Below are positions 34,438 to 49,400 of a stretch of DNA of 64,000 bases, one piece after another; the stretch's first letter is position 1, and every line of letters begins with the position of its first letter. Source of the DNA: Chrysemys picta bellii (taxonomy: Eukaryota; Chordata; Testudines; Emydidae). The notes under the pieces were generated by a model, which saw only the letters and a list, made by a program, of their open reading frames with translations, ran no database searches and was not told the DNA's origin. Location of the stretch: the NCBI RefSeq assembly GCF_011386835.1, contig NC_088792.1, positions 224,529,894 to 224,593,893 of the forward strand, written 5' to 3'. Position numbers and translations under genes: made by a program.

Positions 34438-37400
34438 CTGAGGAGACAAACAGCATTTCTAGTGAGTCTTGATAGTTAAAAAAAATACCATCCACCCACT
34501 AATTCTAACTAACAAGGACATAATAAATTAATACTACATATAAATATAAAATCAAATATGTAAGGGATGATCTAGGTATACTTGGTCCTGCCTCAGCATG
34601 GGTGGATGATATAGATCAGGGGTGTCAAACTCAATTGCACAGGGGGCCAAAACTCAAAACTCGCGGGCCGAACAGTATAACCATTTATTTAACAGACTAA
34701 ATATTTATGTTTTTTAACCATTAATATGAACCAAAATACAGGATATCATTCCAAAATAAATACATTTCAACTTAAAATATTTTGCTCTTCATAAAAAAAT
34801 ATCCTGTCAATACAATACATTCAAAATCTGTACATGCTGGAATATTAAAAAATCTGAAAATATAAATAAAAAATTGAATTTAAAGCAAAAGTATAATCAT
34901 AACAAATCATAACATTCCATTTTCTTGTCCTATTTAGTCAGAGCCTGATACTTGGAGTCTTTTCTTTGCAACAAGTTCGTTTATGTTTGGGGTTAGGTTC
35001 TGTGTTGTGAAGATTCTCAGGATCGATTGCAGGTGTTCATCAGTGAGGCGACTCCTGTGTGACGTTTTGTTAATTTTCATCACAGAGAACAGCTGCTCGC
35101 ACAGATATGTGCTGCCAAACATGGACAGGATTCGAGCCGCATGTTGGCGGAGCTGCGGCATCGCTTCAGGAATGAAGCGAGTGAACTGTGCTGGCCCCGC
35201 AGTGTCGTACTTTGCCTTCAGTGTCCCGTTACATTGCAGTTCTATCAGCTCCATCTGCATTTCTACAGGTGCGGTTTCCACATCGACTGCAAATGGGTTG
35301 CGAAGCAGCTCGAAGTTACTTTTCTGTGCCTCAAAGTCACTGAAGCGCCGTGCGAACTCAGTGCGCAGCGCGCTGAGTTTTTCAGCAAAGGTGGCATTTG
35401 GGAAAACTGTGGCACTTTCTTGGTTCCGTATTACTTGGCAACAGGGAAAGTGAGACAAGTTGCATTGGTGCATTTGTGTCTCCCATAAGCGCAGCTTCAC
35501 TTGAAATGCCTTCACTGCATCATGCATATCGGTTATTATGTGCTCCCGTCCCTGGAGTTGAAGGTTTAAAGCGCTAAGATGCGACGTTATGTCAGCCAGG
35601 AACGCCAACTCACATTTCCACTTTTCATCCCGCAGAACTGTGCAGTCTTTCCCCTTACTGTCCATGAACTGGCAGATTTCCTCTCGCAGCTCAAAGTGTC
35701 TTTTGAGAACTTTTCCCCGACTTAGCCACCGGACCTCCGTATGATATGGCATATCGCCAAACTCGCTATCTATTTCCCGCAGAAAAGACTGGAATTGGCG
35801 GTGATTTAAACCGTGGGCTCTGATAAAGTTGACGGTTTGTGTTACAGTGTTCATCACATGATCCATTTTTAGGACTTTAGCACTCAGCGATTCCTGGTGT
35901 ATGATGCAGTGATACACTGTCAACTCACCGGCACAGTTCTCCTCCCGCATCTTTGAGCGCATCCTTCCCACCAGTTCATTTTTTTCACCACACATAGCAG
36001 GTGCGCCATCTGTTGTAAGTCCAACGAGTTTTTCCCACGGCAGTTTCATGTCGGTTACACTTTGAAATACATTTCCAAAGATGTCTTCTCCTTTCGTTGT
36101 CCCGTGCATCGATTTAATGTCCAGTATTTCCTCTGTTACGCACAAATTGGAATCCACACCACGGATAAATATCGCCAGCTGTGCAGTGTCAGTCGCGTCA
36201 GTAGTTTCATCCACGGCAAGGGAGTATGCAACAAAATCTTTTGCTCTTTCAATCAACTGTGTTTTCAAATCAGTCGCCATCTCACAAACCCGATTAGCAA
36301 CAGTGTTTCTGCTGAGGCTTACATTTGCAAACGCTCGCGTTTTATCTGGACAAAGGACGTCGCACACTTTCATCATACAATTCTTTACGAATTCCCCCTC
36401 GGTAAACGGCCGTCCTGATTTGGCGATCTCTTCGGCCACAATGAAACTTGCTTTCACAGCAGCTTCACTTTGTGATTTTGCTTTGGTGAAAAACGTCTGC
36501 TGGGATGTCAAATTCTTCTTCAACTCCTCTACCTTTTGTAGCTTCTGTCCTGCGCTCAGGTTTTTGAATTTGTTCTCATGTTTCGTCTCGTAGTGCCGTC
36601 TTAGGTTATACTCCTTCATTACAGCGATATTACTCCCGCAAAGGAGACACACTGGTTTACCTGCAATTTCAGTAAACATATACTCATTCTCCCACCGGCT
36701 TTGAAAGCCTCGGTTTTCAGAATCAAGTTTTCTCTTGGCCATTGTTGGGGTCTAGCTTTGATTTGATATTAGCGTTGTATACATCAACAGACCGCGAACT
36801 TGAACCGCGGCTTGCCGTTGGCGGCAATTGCACTGCATCATGGGATTTGTAGTGTGTGTTATTGGGGCGTCATATCACAGGGCCATTAAAAACAGATATA
36901 TAAAACGATTTCGCGGGCCGGATATAGTTGTATGGCGGGCCGGATGTGGCCCGCGGGCCTTGAGTTTGACACATGTGATATAGATGACCTCTTGAGGTCC
37001 CTTCCAACACTACATTTCCACGACATAATACTTTACATCTCCAACATTAGTCTTCACAGCACGTTTAACATTCCAAGTTTACAGATGAGGAAACAGAAGC
37101 AGAGATATTAAGCCATTTGACCAAGAGCACAGAGCTAGTCAGTGTCAGAGGCAGTTTTAGAACTTGGGACTTCCTGACTTCTGGCCCCGAGTGCCTTCCT
37201 GCAAATCACACTGTTTTATAACTTGTGGAAATCCTTGAAATAAATGTATACACACGTAAAAGTTATCTGAGAAGTGTGTTGGAGGCAGCAGTTGAGACCA
37301 CCCTTTCTTCATAGTTTTGTAGGTAACTAGTCTGAAAATTGATAGCCTAGCATCATATCTTATAGTACATTTTTACTAGCTTTGCATTCTGTTTAGCTAC

Positions 37401-40400
37401 CAGGTATTTGGCAGTGGGGGGAGAGGAAAGAAATGCTGGAAGAGAAGTCCCGTTCTTACTTTTTCAAAGCAGAAATGCAATTGGTCAGAGGCATGAACAC
37501 ATAAAACTTCTCCTCTCGAATTGCATCCACAATCTTCCTGCCTGCATACTCTACATCCAAAATAGGAAGTAAAAGTGGCCTCCTGGTAAAAGAGGACATG
37601 TAGCTGTTACAAAACTGTAAAACTTTACTCTTGGAATCACTTATTTCAAAACTGATAATTTCCCTCCTTCCTCCCACTTCAAATGGAAAGTTTTGCTTCT
37701 TGCAATAAGTAAAGATTCTCCATTCTTAAGCCAGGTTTACACAACATTTAGGCTGACCTAGTTACATCACTCAGGAGTGCGAAAGATTCACACCCCTGAG
37801 CAGTATAGGTAAGCTGACCTAACCCCCAGCGTAAATGATGCTATATTGACCTTCCATAGGTCTTGCAGTGATCTAGTTACCGCTTCCCAGAGAGGTGGAT
37901 TAACTAGTGATGGAAATCTCCTTTCCATTGCTGTGGGAAGCATCTATTCTAAGGATCTAAAGCAGCACAGCTGCAGCACCATAACTGTGCTGCTGTAGCA
38001 CCTGTAGTGTAGATGTAGCTTTAGAGTCCCCCTGTAAGTAAAGCAATTAGTAAAATCGGTTGATAACTGTGAAATTTTAACTAATAAATAGCACTCATAC
38101 AGGGCCTGTTCTGGAGCCCACTGAAATCAACGGGAGTCTTACACATAGAAGTTTATATGATAAATGTTTACCAAATAATGCTCTTCTGTGGCTAAGTTGT
38201 CAGATCTCTGTATGTGCAAATGCACCCATCAACTCTGGGCAATTTACTGCAGTTACATATACAACTGTGTGAGCAATTTATGCACTCGCACACAAAGAGG
38301 TCACAAAATTTGGCCCCTACATCAGACTGGTTGCCTTTTATGGTCTGATTTTCATTTGGTCTTATCACTGACCATTTGAGTTGTGCGCTCTTCCCAGCTG
38401 TGTGCCACAAAGTGCTGGGGTCTGCATAAACTCGTTATTTTATAGAGAGAGCTAAAGTTTAGTGCTGGTGAGCTGTGCAGATGGCAGAGCTCTAAAGACT
38501 AAGTTCTATCTGTAGAATAACTTCCTCAGCACCACATCTGCCAACAAGGCTTCTTGCCTGCCTGAGTGAGGGCAGTTTGTAATGCCAGAAGGTGTCCACT
38601 ACAGGCTGATTCAAGAGCAAAATTTTATTTCAAGTAGGCCACTGAATTGATGTGGGTCCCTATACAGCTTGAGATGGAATTTGAAATAGTGACCTATAAG
38701 ATAAGGCTCCCTATCTTGCTACCAAATCCAAGCTAGTCATCCATGTTGGAGTGCACACAGTGCATGGTATCCACACACAGGGTCTGTGAACTGTACCTAT
38801 CCCACAGTGTCTGGTATTATTAGACTTTGTCTACATTATGGATCATATGCCAGCATAGCTGTGTCGGCATAGCCCCCTAGCACTGACACAGCCAACACCG
38901 ACAGAAGGAGTTTTTCTGTCAGTGTAGGAACACCACTTCCATGAATGACAGTAGCTACATTGACAGAAGTGCTCTGGTGTTGACATAGCTGCATCTACTC
39001 TCGTGGTTTTGTTGGCATAGCTATGTCAGTCAGGGGTGTATTTTTCCCCCCACAGCTGTGACTGATGTAGCTACGCTGGTATAATTTAAGCGTAGACCAA
39101 GCCTTAGGCACATACATAATGATATATATCTATTGTATATACCATACATTTGGACATGTCACATTTCTCATTTGTTCCAGTGGATGATTTCAAGTTATCA
39201 GGACTAAACCCTGCTGAGCCCTCACTCTTGCAAATACTATGCGGAAGCTCCCCACCTAAGCTCCTGCTGGAATGTTTGTGTGTCTGACATTGCAGGGCTT
39301 TCCCCTAGTTTCCAAGCATATACTGCCATGCCCAGTCTCCTTTGAGTAGGTATATTATCCTAACGTAAGCAAGTAAAAACAAAACAAAAAACAAAACAGT
39401 CCATCAGCTCACCTTATGCCCTACGGTTTCATGGAATCCCCTCCCAGGGGTCTCTGGTAATCCTCCTTCTTGCAGCTTCCCAGGCCCAGACAGCTCCCTT
39501 TTCAGCCACTCCTTGTTCGCTAGCTTTGCTCTCAGTCAGCTCTTCTACTCTTCTGGAACAGCAGCTCCAGGACACCCTTTCTGAGCACCTGGCCCCTACC
39601 ACAGGAGTTCACTTCACTCCACTGTGGTTCCTCTCTCCTAGTCACTCCTCCTCCTCCTCCTGTCCTCTGACAGGTCTTTAGAGGCCCAGGTGTAGCCGCA
39701 CCCCTTTTGATTGACTTCACTGGCCACAGCTGCTCTGACACAGGGAAGCTGGACCAACTCGGCTTGCAAGCGTCAGTTATCCTGTGACAGCATCTCTCTT
39801 TACTACTCTGGGGGTTGGGGAGAGAGCTCTGGAGGGGACACTGGGCAGAGCCCCAGACTGGCCAAGTACTACTTCAGCTGCTTAGGCCTGCATGCAGACA
39901 GCACTCTGAACTGTCAGAATCATTACTGACTGACGAGCAGAGCCATTGTGGTAGTGCACAGAAAAACCGAGAACAACAATTGCATTGCTTGAAGCTGCTA
40001 GACCAGTGCTTTTTGTCTACATTGGCACTGCAATGGTGCAGTGCCATTAGGATGGATGACATAGTTGTCAGTCTTGCTCAGAGGAAGAGCAATCACAATG
40101 AGAGTGTGAACACCTGTGCACCATTGGTAGTGACTGTATGTGGCCATGTGTTACAGGTGGCTAGGGGGGCTGGGAAAGTGATTGCAAGGACAATATTCTC
40201 TAGTGTAGGTAACATCATACACCAGTACATGTTTAGACTTCTGTGACAATTACAGATGTTTTAAGGGGTGACTTAAACAAATTTGACTAAGTTCTGTGCT
40301 TCACCTTCCAGAAAAAGCAGCACTAAGGCGTAGCTAAATAAATAAATTAAATTTAAATTAATGGAGATATCCCATCTCCTAGAACTGAAAGGGACCTTGA

Positions 40401-43400
40401 AAGGTCATTGAGTCCAAGCCCCTGCCTTCGCTAGCAGGACCAAGTACTGATTTTGCCCCAGATCCCTAAGTGGCCCCCTCAAGGATTGAGCTCACAACCC
40501 TGGGTTTAGCAGGCTAATACGCAAACCACTGAGCTATCCCTCCCCCCTGCTCAGGAGGATGGGAGGCAACACCTGTGTATTTCTCACATTTTGGGCTGCT
40601 CTGGGGGCTGGAATGGCCTTCAATGTAAATCGGAACAGCTCCAGGGCTGCTCTGACTTATGGCAGTCTTCCCAGAGCCATCTATGGGTCACTCCACATCC
40701 CAAAACAGACTCAGCTTCCCCTCCTATATGCAACATTCCCCCGTCTTCCTGCATACTCCTATATAGGTTTGGACATGAGTTCAGGCACTAAGGCTTTGTC
40801 TATGCTAAAAAGCCTATGCCTGCATAACCCCCTAGTGTAGACACAGTGTACACTGACAGGAATTTTTCTGTCAGCATAGGAACACTACCTCCCTGAACGT
40901 CATTCGCTATGTCAACAGAAGAACTCTTCTGTTGGCATAGCTGTGTTTACACTGCGGGTTTTTATCGGCAGAGCTAGGTTGCCAGAGGTGTCTTTTTCAC
41001 ACCTCTCACTAACATGGCTAGGCCAGTACAAGTTTTAAGTGTAGACCGAGGGTTAGTGTTCTGCATTTCTCAGGCAGATGCAAAAAGCGAAATAAGCTGA
41101 AATGAACTAAGGCTACTTTACTTCTTAATTAGAGCATCCACATCGGGGTATCATGCACTTTAACTAATGCACTTTGAATTCACACTTTTAGTTAGTTCAG
41201 CTTAACTTCTTGTGTAGACAAGCCTTTGGTCATCAACACACTACCATGCCTAATTTTCACCTGCCTGAAAGAAGTGTCCAGTTGAGGCATTATCCAAAGC
41301 CAATTTAAGTCAGCGGGCTTTGGTTCAGGCACTTAGTCCTCCACCTCAGCAGTGTCCCTCTTCTTTACAGGTAAGTCAGCTGGACCACATACATGCTGTA
41401 GAAATGCATTTCTGCGTAAGAGTCCACAGCCAGTAAGACTTTTGTGCCGTCTCTGCTCATGTCAGTTACTGGTCATGTGTGCTTAAGTGGATTCATTATT
41501 CATGGCTTTGTGCACTTATAAGCCATACAAATTGTATTAAAAAGCAAAGCCAACCTTAAAATGGCTGGAGACTCAAAAAATGATTTCTACTGTATACTAA
41601 TTATATTTTCATACACACTGTGACAGGCTGACAATTTCCTGCAATGTTCTGAATGAATTTCATTGAATTAAGTTAAACCATATTGAATTAGGTTAATTCC
41701 TTTGGGGTCCATTATATTAAAAATGCAATTGTGTATGTGTTATTGTAGCATTGCATGTATTTCCATAGGAAGAGTAAATAGGAGAACAGCATGGGCTGAT
41801 AAGGCAAATGCACTCAGGTTATAACATTTTCAGAGAAACCACTCCCCTGGAGAGGCTCATATATACTAGTTCAAAATGGATTATCCAGGGACCAACAGAC
41901 AAAGAAAAGGTTTTTGGATAAATAACTTGGTTTTCAACTGGCTCCGGGCCTTCTTCCTGATCCAACAAATTGACAGAATCTCTGGTCCACGAAGGTCCCC
42001 CATCTTTAGGGTGGGGTTGGAAGGACTGAGCAAACTGAGGCCCCATAAAACTGTGCTTGTTCTGAACTCAAGCAGTGATGAACTTGTGTCCACAAAGGAA
42101 ACCCCTGGATGTGGTGTTGAAGGACTACTGCTGCCAGAGCCCATGTTAAGATTGCGGGGATGGAGATCTTTGGTAAGCTTATTAGCACGCGTGTAGGTTC
42201 TTTATTGATTTTAACGTGTTTTCTCTGTAGTGTTTTTACCTTAAGAATAAAGTAGGCGTGCACAGGAAGTGTTGTGTGGTACCTTATTACTATAGCAATT
42301 ATACCTGTTAGCTGTCTCTGAGGAGAAAGCAAGCAGGTGTCCTCAGGCAACTTGCTATGCTGGGAATAACAGAGTGAAGGCAGGGAACTGTGCTGCCTGG
42401 AAATACCTTGGTCAGAAGGGAGAGAGATGTGGGTTTCCACCCAAGAAATACAACAGCTGGGGAGCTGGAAGCATGAGAGTGGGTGCCCTTGGCTGGACCA
42501 CTGAGGGAGAATTAGACCACTGAGAGGGCAGTTGCCCTGAATAGTGACAAATGCTAGATCTAAAGTCAACCATTTTTAGTATTCCAGATGCAATTGCTTA
42601 ATATGCAAAATATAAGAAGTTTTACTTACGAGACACGAATACCCGTAGATAAGTCTGTATTTATGAAAGAAGGACAGACGATGGTGGTTTTAATGCCTTT
42701 CTTTCCTGCAGCCTGCAACTCAAAAGCTAATGACTCCAGAAAGCCAATTATTGCAAATTTACTTGCACTATAATCTGTAAAGAGAAGAAAAAAGGAATAT
42801 TCAAAACACATCATTAGCATCATAGCAAGTGTTACTGCCTGAATTTAAATTTTTAGACTAAAATACTTAAACTTTGGTAACAATGAGTTATGCTATGCTA
42901 TTTTCTGTTTTGTCTTAGGGCCCAATTGTGCAACCCTTACTCCTATTGGTGAGCATTTATTGATGTGAGTTCAACAGACCTATTCATGCAAGAGCTCACT
43001 AGCGTGAGCAAGGTTTTCACAACTGGACCATTAGTTTGCATAGCATAAGACCTATAACACTGCTCTACAGCCAAAATGCTTCTGAAATAAATGTAGTCAA
43101 ACTTTACTAATTCTGGGTCACTGAGAACGAAAATGATGCTTAAAATTGTTGATTGGCTCTAGTTTTCAAGATATGCTATTGGGTCAGTATATACAACCCT
43201 TGACTTGGGAATGGCGGAGGATAAGTGAGTTATAAAGGGAAGGGATCTCAATTTAAACCAGAAATGACTAAAATACATCTTTGACTGGGTCTATGAATAA
43301 ATCTATGACTAGGTTTGGACAGTACCGGCTTTTTAGGCAAAACAATGAATGATGCAATCTGAAGCTGGTATTGCGTCATGCATGATATGAGTTGCATCAT

Positions 43401-46400
43401 GTTATTCCTAGAAGTCATGGATGATGCAATCAGAACGAAGCTTACATCACACTGCTGAACAAATTGCCCTATATCAGCTCTAGAAATCATACAGTGTCGT
43501 GCTCTCTTATTTGTCAGTGTTTGATTTTGCAAAGAGACACATTTCTGTTTAGCCAAAGTGAGCAGAGATGCCTCGTACTTGTGTGAACAGTGCAGATAAC
43601 TTCTATGTTTGTGGTGAAGTGACTTTTGCATCACAAAAGCGCAGTATAACCACTATGGTTAAGAAAGCCTATCACCTTTATTTGGGCTGCAAAATTGGAG
43701 ATCAGGACAAGAGGTGGGCCCCACACATATGCTGCAACACTTGTGCAACAAATCTTCGCCAGTGGTTGAACAGGAAAAGGAAATCTATGCCTTTTGCAGT
43801 GCCAATGATTTGGAGAGAGCCAACAGATCATACCAGCAATTGTTACTTCTGCATGGTGCCTCCAGTTGGGAAAGGTGTGTCAAAGAAGAAAAAGTGGACT
43901 GTGCATTATCCAAACATTCCATCAGCTATACGCCCAGTACCCCACGGAGAAGGACTGCCGGTTTCTGATGCACCAGAATCATTCTCACTTGAGATAGACG
44001 AGGAAGAGGAAGAGGATGAAACTTCTGGTCCTGAACCATCAATGTCACAGGACCCACATTTTCTCCCATCCTCCTCCTCTGAACCATACCTCATAACACA
44101 AGGTGAACTGAATGACCTTGTCAGGGATTTGGAACTACCCAAGAGTAAGGCAGAGCTGTTGGGCTCCAGACTACAGCAGTGGAATCTCCTGGCAGGTGAT
44201 GTTAGGGTTTCCATGTTCTGTGACAGTCAAAAGGATCTTGTCCCATTCTTCTTCATGGAAGGTGATCTTGTAGCCTGCAACAACATCGATGGTGTGATGG
44301 CAGCCCTCAATATTGTTCACGATCCAGGTGAGTGGAGACTGTTCATTGATTCATCGAAGACCAGTCTTAAAGCTGTTTTACTGCATAATGGCAATGTTTT
44401 GCCATCAATTCCAGTTGGTCATGCAGTCCATACGAAGGAAACCTATGACAACATGAAACAACTTTTGAGGTGCATAAACTATGACCAACATCAGTGGCAG
44501 CTTTGTGGCGATTTGAAGGTTGTTGCTCTCTTGCTTGGTCTGCACACTGGATACACAAAGTGCTGCTGTTTTCTCTGAGAATGGAATAGTCGTGCAAGAG
44601 ATTCCCACTACATCAAGAAAGATTGGCCACTCCAACAGTCATTGGAGCCTGGGAGGAAAAGTGTTCAGCATCCACCACTTGTTGAATCAAGGAAGATTTT
44701 GTTACCACCCTTACACATGAAGCTGGGTCTGATGAAGAACTTTGTCAAGGCCATTGACAAAACACAAGCAGTTTTCAAGTACCTCCGTGGAAAATTTCCA
44801 AGGTTAAGTGAAGCTAAGATAAAGGAAGGTGTCTTTGTTGGTCCTCAGATTCGTGAACTTCTTCGAGATGATGAGGCAAGGAAAAGACGGCATGGAAAGC
44901 CTTCCAGTTAGTGGCAATAAATTTTCTCAGAAACAACAAGGCAGACAACTACAGGTTGTTGGTGGAAAACCTCCTCAAGGCATACAAAAGCCTTGGTTGC
45001 AACATGTCACTAAAGATACATTTTTTGCACTCTCATCTAGATTTTTTTCCACCGAACTGCGGAGCAGTGAGCGACGAGCACGGTGAGCGATTTCACCAGG
45101 ACATTGCAACAATGGAGAAACGCTATCAGGGCAGATGGAGCCCATCAATGCTTGCAGACTATTGCTGGACAGTGACAAGAGATGCTCCATTTAATGAATA
45201 CAAGAGACAAGCCAAGAAGCGCTGAGTAGACACTAAATAGGACCAAACTATGTACATAATAGCTTTTTGCCTTTTGTTTCATAATCAATTTTATTTATAT
45301 AACCCTTTTGCTGATTTTTAAAGTGTTACATAAACAGGACAGGTGAAATAGTATCATGTAAAGCAACCATAAACACGTGAAAAGACCTAGGTTTACAATT
45401 TATGATTAAACCTCTACTAGCTACACAATATGCATAGACATAAAATGTAAAAACTTAAATATCTTAGAAACAGTAGCCAATCAGTTGTTTTAATTGTCAT
45501 ATTTGAATTCAGCACATCAAAATAGATAATAAATAGCACATTTTATCTCTGAAGCAGACGACTTCTCAAAAATTGTAAACCAGTGTAATCTGACAACATA
45601 CTCTGACAAGAGTAGCTGAGATGTTGAAACATTTCAAGTATCAGAGGGGTAGCCGTGTTAGTCTGAATCTGTAAAAAGCAACAGAGGGTCCTGTGGCACC
45701 TTTGAGACTAACAGAAGTATTGGGAGCATAAGCTTTCTCAGATGGAGAAGTGAGGTTCCTACCCACGAAAGCTTATGCTCCCAATACTTCTGTTAGTCTC
45801 AAAGGTGCCACAGGACCCTCTGTTGCTTGAAATATTTCAGTTTGTTACTGGAGCTCAGGTACAGCTTTGGTATGTGTGGAAAGAGCATCCTGGATATTTA
45901 CATGCAAATAACAGACCAAACATCCTATTAGTTTCAGAACACCTGGATCCAGAACTACCCCAAGAAGCTTACACTGGAACAGAAACTATTTCCTTTGCTA
46001 AACTCTAAGGGCACTACCTCCTCAATGCTGCCTTTAACACAGATGATTCCCTTCAGACCCTTCATCCAACAAACCACACTTTTTCTCTTCCAGGTTCTCA
46101 TTATTGTATTCTTCCCCTACCTCACCCATTACTCCCTCAGAATCTCCTTTGGTGTCTCTTAATCCCCAATTCCCTTCTCTTCCCTGGATATATCCTCAGC
46201 AAACTCATCTGCTCCCAAGACTCCCATTATCATTATCCTCTGGTAGCAAGAACTCTCAAATCTAACTATCTATCTCTTGTCCAGTCTTGTGGCTCTAGTT
46301 ATCTTAGACATCTCCTCTTGGATGTCCTTCTGCATGTCAAACTTGATCTTTCCAAAACTGAAATTCTCATCCCTCCCCATGTCATCTTCCTCCATTACCA

Positions 46401-49400
46401 ACGGCAACTCCATTATCCTTCCATTGCCCAGGCTTGCAATATGGATGTCATTAAGGTTCCACAAACATCCTTAATACAGGTTATTCCTAACTTTTGGTGT
46501 TTGTCTTTGCAACTTTAACAACATTCTTTTAATAAAGTTTTTTTAAAGAATAAAAAGGAGAAAAATTATATTATACACAAGTGTAATATTCCTTTCCCTC
46601 CACTTGTGCTAGAAGACTAACTTCAATAAATGATAGCAGGTGTAGTCTTATTTTTTGAAACAGTGTGTTACATGTGCATGAGTAGTCCCTTTTTATAGGC
46701 AGAAAGATTCTGCCAAATCTAACTACTCAGATATGCTGACAGGAAGTGTAATTAAGTGGCTGAGAGTTAGGTCGGTCATGTTAAAGACATGATTGCATTC
46801 TCAGATTCTCAATGGAGTATGTGGTCTTGCCTAACAGAAGTTGGGAAGAACACAGAATGATTAACACCAATCAATAGAAGAAGCAAGACATGCTCCTAAT
46901 TGCCTGGTTGTTAGCGCAATGGTATTTTGAGAGGAAATACGCGGAGCTGAATGATCCATTTTGTCTGTGTGGAATGCAGAAGTGAGAGGTTGGGAAGCAT
47001 ATAACATGCAGATGGTCTGTTCAGGAATTTTAATAGCAAGCTCTACTGAGAAAAACACAAAAGGAAAATGGAGCATTTTAACAGCTTATAACTCATTGAA
47101 TCAGAATGGATTTTCATGGGGATCATAAAAGGCACCTCTATGACACCAGGAACATCCCCCTACTAAATATAAAGTTCTAGTTGCAAACCATGGAGGCAAC
47201 AGAGCTCTTTTCAAAAAGTCAGAAAAATGATAATGGGAAATATTAGGCAATGTTCCCACAGAGATCACCGCTGTGTCCCCTGTAATAATTGAATTATTGG
47301 CTTGCGATGGTGCGTATTGCTCTTTCCAGTCCTTGAAGCCTGCAGGAGGCTTGGTTATGCTAAACAGGTATAATCATCATAGTTCTCTCCTTCAATCTGC
47401 TCATAATTTTTTACAACTACTTGCAGGCTTTTCATGAGTTTATACTATCTTTGCATAAGAGATTAAGACAACTTTCCTTTAAAAAGCTGGATGAGATTTC
47501 AGAAGTAAAATGGTTAACTCTGAGTGTACATTTAAATTAATTCAGAATAGCTCTATAGCACACTAACCTGTCAGTTTATTGGCACCAATAAGTCCAGTTC
47601 CACTTGAGATACTAACCAAGTGTCCACGGTTACAGGCAATCATAGCTGGAAGGAAGGCTTTGCAAGTCTATGGAACACATAAGAAACCACACAATTAGGC
47701 ATCAGTTAAAATTAGTTCATTCTATAATTAGGTTTTACAACTTCAATTACTTTTCAAAGCTTCACTTTTGAAAATAGGAGACTTAAGATGATGACTTTTC
47801 AAGGAATAAGCTTTTCCCTAAAATCAGCACATAGATTATTCTTATTTCATCCGTTTAGTGTTTCCTTCTGGTTTGACTTTGCAAGACTCACTGAAGTGTT
47901 TTCAATTGGGTTTTTCCAGTCATATTGATCCACTAGGGGGAGCTAGAAGCCAACTTGTCAGGCAGATGGAGGCAAAAGAAGGATAGTTGCAGGCAGAGGC
48001 GGCCTGTTAGCCATGCGGCAATTCTCCAAAAAGGGCCATATTTTTGGATTTTAATGTGTCTACCCTAAACACCCCCACATTATACATCATTTGAAAACTT
48101 ATTTTATGTACTATGGCAAGACACTTTTCACCTCAGCTGGTTTGGTGTTTCTCCCTCTGGCTGGTGTAAATCAGTCCCACTCTGGCAGTTTTTTTAATTC
48201 CTCACTTTGGTCTATTTTTCAATATTTACAAGGTGGGCCTCAGAGTAGGCCAGAGGAGCTCTTTTGAGCAAAACAAAAAACCAAATTCACAATGCAAAAA
48301 GAAATACCTTTCCCTGCCCCCTCTCCGTGGCGTTGCCTCACTACGCTGACTTCTTGTTAGTAGTTCTTCCCCAAACAGAAGTTAACCTGGGTTTTTCCCC
48401 TATGGGGAGGAGGGCAGTCTTCCACCCAGCAGAAGCCTTGCCTCCCTGCTGGCACTAGTCCTCCTGCAACTTGTTTCTCATCCCTCCCTCACACCAGAAG
48501 AGGGTTTTTTTAAGGATCACCAGAGGCCCTTAATTGGTTCAGGCATCTCTAGCTAACCTGAGACCTTCTTTTCAGTTCACAGGGAAAAGGGCCTTTACCA
48601 TTCTAGGGCTGATATATCTGCCTTCCACCACTCTTTTATAGGTGTCTGGTCTGATTTTGCCACAATACATTTAGATGAGGTATGATGTGAAGCTGTCAAG
48701 TGGTGCCGTAAGCCTGCAGGCCGGGTGAAACAATGGTACCCAGAATGAGAAAGGGTCATTTTTTTTTTGCACTGTTCCAGAAACACTGCAACATGGCTAC
48801 TGTTTAAGTTAATTTCAACACCTTACTGTGGTGTTTATTGGTCAAACCTACCAAATGAAAATTTAATAAAAGACTTTTATTGGTTTTGCATGGGCAAATT
48901 TTTTTTTCCCCCAGAAGTGATGAAGCTGTTTAGCACGTGGCAAAAATGGTGAAAATCAACACTTTGCAATTTGCTAACATGAAATACTTCGACAATTAAG
49001 AATATGTGATGTGAAAACATCTCACTGCAGATTATAAAGTTTCTATACAGTATTTTTGATTAAAATTTGCTGACCAGGTCATTCTCACATTGAAGGTTGT
49101 GTACCAGTATCAGTAGGCTATGTGCCCATAGCCTGTACTGCAGAGTGGATAGATATAAATGTACGAGAATTCCCAATGCTTCGCCATTAGTAAGCTTTTG
49201 TACATACAGTGTAGCTTCTAGTCTGCCTGATAGAAGGCTTTCATTTGTAATTGTCTATGTATGTAGTACTAGCCTTTGAAATATTCCAGAAACTAGCCTT
49301 TTAATTGACTTATGCATAGGTCAGTATTAGAGATGACAATACATAGCTTCATATTATGAATATGCAAAAACTATGAGAGAAAGAAGTGATATAACAAAAG

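Larger units (their letters stand above)
34563..37022 (+). mobile_element. CR1 3' tail split by hAT insertion
   Basis: The pieces 34563-34608 ('gggatgatctaggtatacttggtcctg') and 36978-37022 ('gatgacctcttgaggtcccttcc') read as one CR1 3' end once the hAT element and one copy of its 8-bp target duplication are removed. The CR1 therefore predates the hAT insertion. Confidence 0.75.
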